From Bacteroidota bacterium (lineage in GTDB: Bacteria; Bacteroidota; Bacteroidia; Cytophagales; Hymenobacteraceae), in NCBI GenBank assembly GCA_023424725.1, contig JAFADQ010000276.1, positions 1 through 8,064 on the forward strand: a stretch of 8,064 nucleotides of DNA. Reading direction: 5' to 3'. The notes under the pieces were generated by a model. It was given only the letters and a program-made list of their open reading frames with translations. It was not told the DNA's origin and made no database searches. The position numbers and the translations under genes were made by a program. Shown in pieces: positions 1-5,627 of this stretch (its first letter is position 1; every line of letters starts with the position of its first letter).

Positions 1-28
1 GGATGAGTGGATGAGTGGATGAGTGGGG
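1..28. repeat. Octamer tandem repeat at left edge
   Basis: Three perfect head-to-tail copies of ATGAGTGG (3-10, 11-18, 19-26), with the GG at 1-2 suggesting the array continues beyond the left edge. It lies 30 bp past the stop codon of the minus-strand SGNH-like gene. On the minus strand it reads as CCACTCAT repeats. It could be a slippage-prone microsatellite or the end of a larger repeat; the window cut prevents a decision. Confidence 0.75.
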
Positions 29-56
29 AAAGTTTTAATCTGTAAAGGTAACAGGT

Positions 57-989
57 TTACGGTTTCAACACCGGTAAGAGTTCTTGTATAAGCGCTTCGT
101 TAAAAATGGTTACGCCGTGCTGATTCAGGTGGTGCTCGTCGTAAAAATGCAGCGAATCGTTTAGCGGCAGGCGGTTATTAAAATTGTAATATGGTGCGTA
201 TTGCTGCATCTGTTTCTCAAAATCCGGGCCGGTTTGGTAGTACGTTTTTGTTACCGGCGCCTGCACCAAAATCAGCGTAATGCCTTCTTTGTTTAGCAGC
301 TTTACGGTTTCTTCAAAGGCCTGCCATTGTTCAGGTTTTGGGCAGAAAGACACTGGCGCCACAGGTTCTGTTTGGCGAAAAAATGCTACCTCCATCTCTA
401 CAAATCCGCCTTTTATGTAGGTGTCTTTTTCTTTTTTTATTTCTTCGGTAAAATCATCATCTGCGCCTGTTAGCTGCCTGAAAGCGGCGAAAATAAACGA
501 ATTGATCAGCCGGATATCTTTAATTTGCCACACCATTTCTGCGATGTCCCAACCCAGCTTGTCGTTGGCCATAATATCGAGCGCCGACTCTACGCCATCG
601 CTTGTAAAAGAAGATGGGTTCACTTCATAAATGATCACTTCCGGATTTAGGTTGCGCATGTAGCGTTGCAGCAGAATTTGTGTTTGTATGGGTGTTTGCG
701 AACTCGAGCCAAGGTTAAAACTGTTGATTCCGGCCTGCTCAAAAACCCGCGTATCGAGCCCGCGGTAAGCATGCGACGAACCAACAAAAAGCACATCGGT
801 ATTTTTAGTTGCGCGCGCCTCTTTTATGCGGCTGTGCATGTGCCCGTAAGCGCCAATTGGGTAGCTCAGGTTTTTAAGCATTTCGGGCGCAACACTTCCC
901 AGCACGCAAAGCAACGCCACGTACAACACCAAGGCAAGTGGCAGAAACAAAGCCAGGTTTTTTAGTAAGCTGCGGGCACCGTTTTTCAT
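57..989 (-). CDS. Membrane-anchored SGNH/GDSL-like protein, partner of MBOAT
   Basis: A 310-residue protein with one N-terminal membrane helix (about residues 11-33, LALFLPLALVLYVALLCVLG) and an SGNH-hydrolase-like body outside the membrane. Seen: a block I-like FVGSSHAYRG with candidate nucleophile Ser72, a second Gly-Ser stretch at 94-97 (NLGSSS), EVNPSS at 122-127 in the place of the block III Asn, and a C-terminal DEHH at 284-287 that supplies the Asp-x-x-His pair. The order, with Ser near the N-terminus and DxxH near the C-terminus, is DltD-like or canonical SGNH rather than the permuted AlgJ/AlgX order. It starts 11 bp after the MBOAT stop, so the two are almost certainly co-transcribed. 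Inferred role: receiving an acyl group from the MBOAT protein and passing it to an extracytoplasmic glycan. Substrate unknown. ATG start, no Shine-Dalgarno sequence. No clear terminator follows. Confidence 0.85.
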   Translation of the reverse strand: MKNGARSLLKNLALFLPLALVLYVALLCVLGSVAPEMLKNLSYPIGAYGHMHSRIKEARATKNTDVLFVGSSHAYRGLDTRVFEQAGINSFNLGSSSQTPIQTQILLQRYMRNLNPEVIIYEVNPSSFTSDGVESALDIMANDKLGWDIAEMVWQIKDIRLINSFIFAAFRQLTGADDDFTEEIKKEKDTYIKGGFVEMEVAFFRQTEPVAPVSFCPKPEQWQAFEETVKLLNKEGITLILVQAPVTKTYYQTGPDFEKQMQQYAPYYNFNNRLPLNDSLHFYDEHHLNQHGVTIFNEALIQELLPVLKP

Positions 990-1000
990 GCTGCTGCAAA

Positions 1001-2452
1001 CTAAAACTGAAAGTAAATAAAAGGCGTTTCGCCGGTTTGCATGTACATGCCAATCGCGAAAATAACCAGGCTAAAAAATGCCCAACGTACTAACCGGTTT
1101 TTGTTTACTCCAAGTTGCGCGATGGCGTACGGTTGCCCGCGGCCCCACCACTCTACCAGCACAAAAACTACCAGCAAACAAACTGTAATTAGCGCGTGCT
1201 TTTTTCCTTCAAAATCCGGAATGCTAAACAAAGAATAAGAGAAAATGCCCGACAAATATTGCCACGCGTGGCCTATGCTTTCGGCCCTGAAAAACACCCA
1301 GGCAATGGTAGTAAGCGCAAACGTTAGCACCATGCTTAGCAGTTCTTTTACCGTTGGGAAGGTACGGCCCAAAGCTACAATTTCTATGTTGGCGCGGTTT
1401 TGTTTAGCGAGCAGCAGCGGCATAAAATAAAGCGCGTTAAGAGCTCCCCATGCAATGAAGGTCCAGTTGGCGCCGTGCCAGAAACCGCTTACTATAAAGA
1501 TAATAAATGTGTTGCGAACCTTGCTCAAAAGCCCGCCTTTGCTGCCGCCCAGCGGTATGTACAGGTAATCGCGAAACCAGGTAGACAGCGAAATGTGCCA
1601 GCGCCGCCAGAACTCGGCAATATCGCGCGAGAAGTACGGGTACGCGAAGTTGCGCAGCAAGTCTATCCCAAAAAGCCGGGCGGTGCCGAGCGCGATATCA
1701 GAATAGCCAGAAAAATCGCCATAAATCTGGAAGGCGAAAAACACGGCCCCGAGAGCCAGCGCAGAGCCCGGATATTGATCGGTGTTATTAAAGAAAAGAT
1801 CGGCGAAGTAAGCGCAGTTATCGGCAATAACTACTTTTTTAAAAAGGCCCCAGAGTATTTGTTTCAGGCCATCGGAGGCTTGCGCGTAATTAAAAAAACG
1901 GGGGCGTTTTATTTGCGGCAGCAGGTGGGTGGCCCGCTCTATAGGCCCGGCTACCAGCAACGGGAAAAACGATACGAACACGGCATAATCGGCAAAATTA
2001 CGCTCTGGCTGCAGGCGGTTTTTATAAATATCGATTACATAAGACAAGCCATGAAAGGTGTAGAACGAGATGCCCACCGGAAGCAGCACCTGCAGCGTAA
2101 ACGGATGCGCCTGCAGCCCGAATTTGCCAATGGCGGCGGCAAACGACTCGGCAAAGAAATTGTAATATTTAAAAACGCCCAGAAAACCCAGATTTATGCA
2201 AATGGTAAGCCAAAGCCACAGTTTTTTGTTTCGCCGCGTTTTGGCGCCGGCCATTTTTAGCCCGGCAACAAAATCTAAAAGCGTAGAGAAAACGAGCAGG
2301 AAAAGAAAGCGCCAATCCCAGCAGGCATAAAAAAAGTAGCTCGAAACCAGCAGCAGCAGGTTTTGCAGTTTCAGGCTTTTGTTGGTTACAAACCAGTACA
2401 GCACAAAAACCACGGGCAGAAACAGCGCGAAATCGAGAGAATTAAAAAGCAT
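1001..2452 (-). CDS. MBOAT family membrane O-acyltransferase (AlgI/DltB-like)
   Basis: A 483-residue polytopic membrane protein of usual length for bacterial AlgI-type MBOAT proteins, which move acyl groups (mostly acetyl) across the membrane onto exported polysaccharides. Seen: the typical N-terminus MLFNSLDFALFLPVVFVLYW, the GISFYTFHGLSYVIDIY segment near 127-143, YGDFSGYSDIALG near 244-256, FWRRWHISLSTWFRDYLYIP at 281-300, and FWHGANWTFIAWG at 324-336. His326 in the last motif matches the invariant catalytic MBOAT histidine; His286 is the other conserved one. Hydrophobic segments run almost throughout. The downstream SGNH-like gene is the expected extracytoplasmic partner. No glycosyltransferase or polymer-export gene is visible, so the acceptor cannot be named. 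No good promoter was found in the 141 bp upstream; readthrough from the small gene at 2594-2800 is possible. The start is ATG without a Shine-Dalgarno sequence. Confidence 0.95.
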   Translation of the reverse strand: MLFNSLDFALFLPVVFVLYWFVTNKSLKLQNLLLLVSSYFFYACWDWRFLFLLVFSTLLDFVAGLKMAGAKTRRNKKLWLWLTICINLGFLGVFKYYNFFAESFAAAIGKFGLQAHPFTLQVLLPVGISFYTFHGLSYVIDIYKNRLQPERNFADYAVFVSFFPLLVAGPIERATHLLPQIKRPRFFNYAQASDGLKQILWGLFKKVVIADNCAYFADLFFNNTDQYPGSALALGAVFFAFQIYGDFSGYSDIALGTARLFGIDLLRNFAYPYFSRDIAEFWRRWHISLSTWFRDYLYIPLGGSKGGLLSKVRNTFIIFIVSGFWHGANWTFIAWGALNALYFMPLLLAKQNRANIEIVALGRTFPTVKELLSMVLTFALTTIAWVFFRAESIGHAWQYLSGIFSYSLFSIPDFEGKKHALITVCLLVVFVLVEWWGRGQPYAIAQLGVNKNRLVRWAFFSLVIFAIGMYMQTGETPFIYFQF

Positions 2453-2555
2453 CCGGGAATTGTTCGCGCCGTGCGGCCTGGTTTGTGTTACTGGTTTTTA
2501 CTAAAGTGGTTTACTATACAAGGTAGCAGATAAGGCCGTGCTTAAGAAGCAATTT

Positions 2556-2591
2556 GGCTGTACTGCCCGTTTTTTTGCCCTTTGCAGCCTG
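2556..2591. repeat. Palindromic hairpin repeat, copy 1
   Basis: Imperfect palindrome: GGCTGTA (2556-2562) pairs, with one G-T type mismatch, with TGCAGCC (2583-2589) around a centre containing TTTTTTTGCCC. It begins 2 nt past the stop of the minus-strand 68-aa gene, so it could act as its transcript 3' end, but no U-tract follows on that strand. Its sequence and layout match the hairpins at 2917-2954, 3912-3946 and 5494-5525. Confidence 0.6.
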
Positions 2592-2593
2592 TA

Positions 2594-2800
2594 TTATTCT
2601 ACCCGCCAGATCACTTCGCCCAGGTCCAGCTTGCTGTTTAGCTCTACCTCGAGCCACGAAAAGCCAAACTCGGTGCAGTTAAGATGAAAGCTGTAGCCGG
2701 CCGTTTTTTCTTCTTTCTGGTTTTGCTCGCGGTTTTCTGAAAGGTGTTTTTTAATTTTTTCGTACTGCGCGTCGGTCATTTCTATTACCAGGTTTCTCAT
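2594..2800 (-). CDS. Small hypothetical protein, 68 aa
   Basis: I do not recognise this family. It encodes a soluble 68-residue protein starting MRNLVIEMTDAQYEKIKKHL. There is a helical, highly charged first half (Lys/Glu/Gln-rich, residues about 8-33) and a second half of likely beta strands (AGYSFHLNCTEFGFSWLEVE) with a single Cys, ending LGEVIWRVE. It has no signal peptide or membrane helix. The frame stays open upstream to an ATG at 2890, but that extension is unlike the rest. It also crosses a full TAnnTTTG promoter element at 2831-2838, so I place the start at 2800. The gene lies 141 bp before the MBOAT gene on the same strand and could share its transcript, but no functional link is evident. 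Hypothetical but probably real. Confidence 0.6.
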   Translation of the reverse strand: MRNLVIEMTDAQYEKIKKHLSENREQNQKEEKTAGYSFHLNCTEFGFSWLEVELNSKLDLGEVIWRVE

Positions 2801-2830
2801 GTGCTTGGTTTTGTTTGCAAAATTGATGTG

Positions 2831-2838
2831 CAAATTTA
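2831..2838 (-). promoter_or_regulatory. Bacteroidota -7 promoter element for the 68-aa gene
   Basis: The minus strand reads TAAATTTG, a full match to the TAnnTTTG consensus and followed by CA as is common. Transcription would begin near 2825, leaving about 25 nt of leader before the ATG at 2800. No TTG -33 element is seen at the usual distance. A weaker CAATTTTG lies closer at 2818-2825. Confidence 0.5.
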
Positions 2839-2908
2839 CCAATAGAACATTACTTGCCGGACCCGGAAAGCAGAAAAACCCGATGCACACTTATTTACCT
2901 GTATTATT

Positions 2909-2954
2909 AAAAAAAATAAGCTGCAGCAGGGATTTTTTTGCCCGTTGCAGCTTA
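2909..2954 (-). terminator. Intrinsic terminator (also hairpin repeat copy 2)
   Basis: On the minus strand a perfect 9-bp stem TAAGCTGCA/TGCAGCTTA (2946-2954 with 2917-2925), extended inward by GGG/CCC across a small internal loop, is followed by eight T residues (2916-2909). This is a classic intrinsic terminator for the secreted-protein gene ending at 3139. It now sits 184 nt past that stop because the MITE-like element lies between. Removing the element would place it about 21 nt past the stop. It also belongs to the window's palindromic hairpin family. Confidence 0.8.
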
Positions 2955-3114
2955 GACCATGTTTAAATTTTACTTTTTGTCTGCAAATCACCGCTTTCAG
3001 AACCTGATTTCAGTTCTTTTTTTGCCCATAACCCCGCTATGAGCTGCAAAAACAACTTCATCAGAACCTGAAATCAATGATTTTCGACTCCAAAATTAAA
3101 ATTTAAACATGGTC
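2955..3114. mobile_element. MITE-like non-autonomous element with TTA target duplication
   Basis: A 160-bp segment bounded by an 18-bp perfect terminal inverted repeat, GACCATGTTTAAATTTTA at 2955-2972 and its reverse complement at 3097-3114. After one mismatch the arms continue for four more paired bases. TTA lies on both sides (2952-2954 and 3115-3117), consistent with a 3-bp target-site duplication. There is no coding capacity. The interior has a direct repeat TCAGAACCTGA (2997-3007, 3061-3071) and a further inverted repeat TGATTTCAG/CTGAAATCA (3005-3013, 3068-3076), so the transcript would fold strongly. Three-base TNA duplications are known for the IS1031 group of the IS5 family; assignment to such a parent is inference only. 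An alternative is a purely structural intergenic palindrome, but the duplication favours transposition. Confidence 0.75.
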
Positions 3115-3138
3115 TTATATCATGTTGATTTAAAAAAG

Positions 3139-3756
3139 TTATCGAAGCAGAATGCTTTCGTTTACGGTTAATTCGCTGATGATAGAAAACTGCCTGTAAT
3201 CTTTAATCTTCGGATCGAAGAAATCTTTCTTAAAGTACTTTATTTCTACAAACTTGCCGGGCAAATACGTGTACGATTCCTTTAGTTCTACCGATGCGTC
3301 GGCATACGTAAGCCAGTACAGTTTAGAAATTTTGCCCGAACTTTCTTTTATAGAGAACGATACAAAAAAATCTTCTTCAATTTTGGTAACAATTCCCGAA
3401 ATAGTTTCTTCCTCCTCTTCTGTATCGTCTTCGTGGTTTAAACGTTCGGTTAGCTGCAGAAGCAAATTTGGGCAGCGCGACGCCATTTTTACGCCAATAA
3501 TACTGCCAAGCCTTTCTGCTTCTGTATCTATGTTCTCTAACCGTATGCCGTAATCTTTCTTTAGCTGTTTGGCGTAGGGCCGGGTGGCCTCCAGCATACA
3601 GGCGCCAAAACGTATATTGTAGGTGTCTTTGGCAAGCGTATCGGGCAGGGTTTCTACACACTGGCACGATTTGTCTACGATATCGTTCATGTATTTTTGC
3701 GCGAAACTTGTATGAACCGCCAAAACCAGCAGCATAGAAAGTAAGAACTTAAGCAT
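3139..3756 (-). CDS. Exported hypothetical protein with four cysteines, 205 aa
   Basis: I do not recognise a named family. Seen: a signal peptide MLKFLLSMLLVLAVHTSFA cleaved probably after Ala19 before Gln20. A helical N-terminal region (about 20-107) has Cys31-Gln-Cys33 (KSCQCVE), Cys53 and Cys95. An acidic linker DDTEEEEE (110-117) follows. The C-terminal half (about 118-205) looks beta-rich, with alternating strands (SGIVTKIEEDFFVSFSIKE, GKFVEIKYFKKDF) that could form a small barrel of the OB type; this is inference. No lipobox is present, so it is probably periplasmic or secreted. The spaced cysteines could form disulfides, and the downstream neighbours on the same strand do not suggest a partner. 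It is followed by a MITE-like insertion and then its likely terminator. No TAnnTTTG element was found in the region upstream of its ATG. Confidence 0.75.
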   Translation of the reverse strand: MLKFLLSMLLVLAVHTSFAQKYMNDIVDKSCQCVETLPDTLAKDTYNIRFGACMLEATRPYAKQLKKDYGIRLENIDTEAERLGSIIGVKMASRCPNLLLQLTERLNHEDDTEEEEETISGIVTKIEEDFFVSFSIKESSGKISKLYWLTYADASVELKESYTYLPGKFVEIKYFKKDFFDPKIKDYRQFSIISELTVNESILLR

Positions 3757-3830
3757 GTGAAAAAAGTGAGCGGGTTATATAGAGCAAGTAAGGTTAAAAG
3801 CTGGTAAGGGCGGCAAAAGCAAAATAAACG

Positions 3831-3851
3831 AAGCTGGCGGGGGCAAAAAAA
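3831..3851 (+). repeat. Half copy of the hairpin repeat
   Basis: The segment begins AAGCTGGCGGGGGC and continues as a run of A residues. It closely resembles the minus-strand start of the hairpin at 2917-2954 (AAGCTGCAACGGGC plus A-run). No second arm is evident, so it is a degenerate or one-armed copy. Confidence 0.4.
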
Positions 3852-3911
3852 GGCGTAAACCGGTTTCGGGCTATTAAAGTAATTAACAATTTTCGTATTT
3901 TAATAATGTTT

Positions 3912-3946
3912 GGCTGTAGTGGCCAAAAAAATGCCTTCTGCAGCTT
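3912..3946. repeat. Palindromic hairpin repeat, copy 3
   Basis: Stem GGCTGTAG (3912-3919) pairs with CTGCAGCT (3939-3946) with two wobble pairs, and an inner GGC/GCC pair closes around an A-run. The layout is the same as at 2556-2591: GGCTGTA, a G/C triplet, a homopolymer of seven, GCC, then GCAGC. It lies 155 bp upstream of the start of the minus-strand gene at 3139-3756, not at a gene end, so terminator function alone does not explain it. Confidence 0.6.
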
Positions 3947-3952
3947 AAAAAA

Positions 3953-4196
3953 TTAACCGCAAAGAGCGCGAAGTTTTATAAAGAGAGAAGAGTTTTTTTT
4001 TATGGGTAAATAAAAGAAGCTTCGCAGATTAGTTAAGCCGGTATTTTGCCTCCGGGCATTTATCTGGCAGGGAGAAAAGAAACGCTGCGAAGGCCAAAAA
4101 CCAGTGCTTCAGGAAGCAAAAATTTCTCCCTTCCATCTGTAATCTTCAATTTTTCTTCGCGCCCATCGCAGCAAACGTTGCGCTCTTTGCGCTTAA
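3953..4196. repeat. 244-bp element with CGCAAAGAGCGC terminal inverted repeats
   Basis: Arms TTAAnCGCAAAGAGCGC at 3953-3969 and the reverse complement at 4180-4196 match at 16 of 17 bases. Inside are nested inverted repeats: GGGAGAAA/TTTCTCCC (4070-4077, 4123-4130) and TGCTTC/GAAGCA (4105-4110, 4113-4118). It has no coding capacity and no clear target-site duplication. Runs of the CGCAAAGAGCGC type are, from memory, common between genes in several bacterial groups, so this is probably an interspersed or MITE-like repeat. The identity is not confirmed. Confidence 0.5.
4084..4100 (+). repeat. Half copy of the hairpin repeat
   Basis: GCTGCGAAGGCCAAAAA. Sixteen of these bases (4085-4100) recur exactly on the minus strand at 5506-5521, and 16 of 17 match the copy at 4227-4243. 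It lies inside the 244-bp inverted-repeat element. Confidence 0.5.
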
Positions 4197-4226
4197 ATTA
4201 TCTGAGGTAAGCCTGATCTGGAAAAA

Positions 4227-4243
4227 GCTGCAAAGGCCAAAAA
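4227..4243 (+). repeat. Half copy of the hairpin repeat
   Basis: GCTGCAAAGGCCAAAAA, differing by one base from the copy at 4084-4100. It lies about 24 bp past the stop of the minus-strand redoxin gene. Read on the minus strand the segment ends in a T-rich stretch, but no convincing stem forms, so I do not call a terminator. Confidence 0.5.
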
Positions 4244-4266
4244 TATAGGTGGCGGGCACTAAAACT

Positions 4267-4884
4267 TTACGAATCGCGCCACTTAATGGTGCAGCCAATG
4301 GCTTTGGTATTGTTGGTGGTTACGGGCTTTCCGGCTAAAATTTCGGTCATAGTGTCTTCTACATATCGCTTTTTCACGTCGTTCTCGTTGCGCGAATTAT
4401 CGTCTACGGCGCCAATGTAGTGTAGTGTATACTTGCTGCCGGTTTTGCCAACAATATACATGTGCGGTGTGCGGGTGGCGCCATAAGCGCGGGTTATTTT
4501 CTGGCCATCGTCTACCAGATACGGAAATGGGAACTGCTTGTCGCGGGCGCGCTGCTGCATCAGTTCGTAGCTATCGGCCGGCGATGCCACGGGGTCGTTT
4601 GGGTTTATAGCGATAACAGGGTAGCCCAGCGGCGCGTATTTGTTGTGCAGCGCTATCAGGCGGTCTTCGTAGAGTTTAGAATAAGGGCACTCGTTGCAGG
4701 TAAATGTAATAATATAGCCTTTGGCGTTTTTGTTATCTTTCATAGATACAAACTGGCCATTCACGTTTTTTAGCTTAAAATCGGTAACGGTATCGCCAAC
4801 TTTGTAGCCGGATGTTTGCATGTTGGCGCCCGGCAGCGCGAAGCAAAAAAGGGTAAGCGCACAGAGAAGTAAATTCCTCGTCAT
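4267..4884 (-). CDS. Exported thioredoxin-fold protein, PRX_like1 / AhpC-TSA type
   Basis: A 205-residue protein of the redoxin/AhpC-TSA superfamily, closest by eye to the PRX_like1 group. Seen: an N-terminal signal peptide (about 1-20), the entry motif YKVGDTVTDFKLKNVNG (27-43), the hallmark FTCNECPYSKLYEDRLIALH (61-80) with a C63-N-E-C66 redox pair, a cis-proline in TRTPHMYIV (Pro140), and the family's C-terminal GCTIKWR with Cys198. The CxxC with a preceding Thr-Phe-Thr differs from classic peroxiredoxins (PxxxTxxC), so peroxidase activity should not be assumed. Its ATG overlaps the stop of the upstream TlpA-like gene by 4 bp (ATGA), a sign of translational coupling. Likely a periplasmic thiol-disulfide protein reduced or oxidised by that neighbour; the pairing is inference. 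Confidence 0.88.
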   Translation of the reverse strand: MTRNLLLCALTLFCFALPGANMQTSGYKVGDTVTDFKLKNVNGQFVSMKDNKNAKGYIITFTCNECPYSKLYEDRLIALHNKYAPLGYPVIAINPNDPVASPADSYELMQQRARDKQFPFPYLVDDGQKITRAYGATRTPHMYIVGKTGSKYTLHYIGAVDDNSRNENDVKKRYVEDTMTEILAGKPVTTNNTKAIGCTIKWRDS

Positions 4885-5396
4885 GGTTTGGTGGTTTTGT
4901 TTAGTGAAACATATTTCTGCAGCTCCTGCAGGCTAAGCTCGCGCTCTATAAAGTAATAAATGCCGCGGTGTTTGTTAAAGATAATAGTGGCCGGTATCGC
5001 GCCCGACCATTCGGTGCTTACATCGTTTATCCACTGGTCGTTTTTTGGGTCTATCAGCAGCATAGGTTGCGGCAACTGGCGGCGCTCCAGAAACGGGATA
5101 AGCCTTGTGTTTATATCTTCCGGAAAATCTACGCTTACCAAAATTACCTTTACGTTGCTGTTTTTGTTTTCCTGGGCAATTTGCAAAAAATAAGGCAGCT
5201 CTTTTATGCAGGGCTTGCACCAGGTGGCCCAGAAATTAAGTATATGCAAGGTATCGGTTTTGCTGTGCAGAATGGTTTGCAACTGCTGCTCGTTTATCTT
5301 TTTTACCTGTGGTTTTTGCGCTGTGGCGGGCAACGTTGCCAGGCAAAGCAGCAGAAACAGAACCTGTAAAGAGCAAAAAACGGTGCGGTGCGGCAT
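4881..5396 (-). CDS. Exported TlpA/ResA-like thioredoxin, WCKPC
   Basis: Encodes 171 residues from the ATG at 5396. A TTG two codons upstream (5402) keeps the same frame but is less likely. Seen: a signal peptide ending LPATA|Q near residue 26, a thioredoxin core with LNFWATWCKPCIKELP (active site Cys60 and Cys63), the strand VILVSVDFPED, and the cis-Pro loop GAIPATIIF (Pro135). No lipobox. This fits the TlpA/ResA/DsbE group of periplasmic disulfide reductases, which serve cytochrome c maturation or general thiol repair; no cytochrome gene is nearby, so the target is open. The last 4 bp overlap the PRX_like1 gene, so both form one operon. TAGATTTG on the minus strand at 5400-5407 matches the -7 consensus but lies only 3 nt from the ATG, so it is either a leaderless promoter or chance. 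Confidence 0.9.
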   Translation of the reverse strand: MPHRTVFCSLQVLFLLLCLATLPATAQKPQVKKINEQQLQTILHSKTDTLHILNFWATWCKPCIKELPYFLQIAQENKNSNVKVILVSVDFPEDINTRLIPFLERRQLPQPMLLIDPKNDQWINDVSTEWSGAIPATIIFNKHRGIYYFIERELSLQELQKYVSLNKTTKP

Positions 5397-5493
5397 AAAC
5401 AAATCTACATATTTTCTGCAGATTTTGCTAAGTATAAAGTTGCTGTTTTCACGAATGAGAAAATTTTAATGCGGCCCCGGTAATTTTTATGCT

Positions 5494-5525
5494 CAGCTGC
5501 CTGCTTTTTTGGCCTTCGCAGGTTG
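5494..5525. repeat. Palindromic hairpin repeat, copy 4
   Basis: The CTGC...GCAG stem (5497-5500 with 5518-5521) is weakly extended by A5495-T5523 around a T-run and GGCC. The minus strand contains CTGCGAAGGCCAAAAA, identical over 16 nt to 4085-4100. It lies in the divergent gap between the TlpA-like and PfpI-like genes, 1 bp upstream of a likely -33 element. Confidence 0.55.
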
Positions 5526-5526
5526 T

Positions 5527-5557
5527 TTTGTGTAAAATTTAGATCAGAATATTTTTA
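5527..5557 (+). promoter_or_regulatory. Likely promoter of the PfpI-like gene
   Basis: TTTG at 5527-5530 is followed after exactly 19 nt by TATTTTTA at 5550-5557, which matches TAnnTTTG at 7 of 8 positions. This fits the Bacteroidota -33/-7 promoter layout. Transcription would start near 5563 and leave about 65 nt of untranslated leader before the ATG at 5628. Confidence 0.5.
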
Positions 5558-5627
5558 AAATCAGTTAGATAACCGATCCGCGAATCCGTCGTTAGCTAAA
5601 GCTCAACCAAAATAAAGAAACGAAAAA

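Larger units (their letters stand above)
3757..4266. other. 510-bp non-coding, repeat-rich intergenic region
   Basis: No plausible gene on either strand. It holds a full palindromic hairpin repeat (3912-3946), half copies of the same family (3831-3851, 4084-4100, 4227-4243) and a 244-bp inverted-repeat element (3953-4196). The promoter of the minus-strand gene at 3139-3756 must lie here or further upstream, but no consensus element could be recognised. Confidence 0.7.

Noticed and set aside
1..28. Tandem octamers as the start of a CRISPR array
   Set aside because: The units are 8 bp and directly abutting, with no spacers.
666..965. 99-codon plus-strand open frame opposite the SGNH-like gene
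   Set aside because: No domain and no start signal; it fully overlaps a well-supported gene.
1400..2260. 286-codon open frame on the plus strand opposite the MBOAT gene
   Set aside because: Its product is Lys/Arg-rich and has no domain. The opposite strand encodes a full, motif-complete MBOAT protein.
2453..2552. Possible MBOAT promoter: TTG at 2552-2550 and TACCTTG at 2525-2519 on the minus strand
   Set aside because: The spacing of 24 nt is outside the usual range and the -7 match is incomplete.
2955..3114. The 160-bp inverted-repeat segment as a structured non-coding RNA gene
   Set aside because: The flanking TTA duplication and long perfect ends fit a MITE better, and no promoter drives it.
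4201..4266. Terminator after the PRX_like1 gene
   Set aside because: A T-rich segment exists on the minus strand but no stable stem precedes it; the sequence is better read as a half copy of the hairpin repeat.
5400..5407. TAGATTTG on the minus strand as promoter of the TlpA-like gene
   Set aside because: A full consensus match, but only 3 nt from the ATG and without a -33 element. Transcription would begin at or inside the start codon, so I did not list it.
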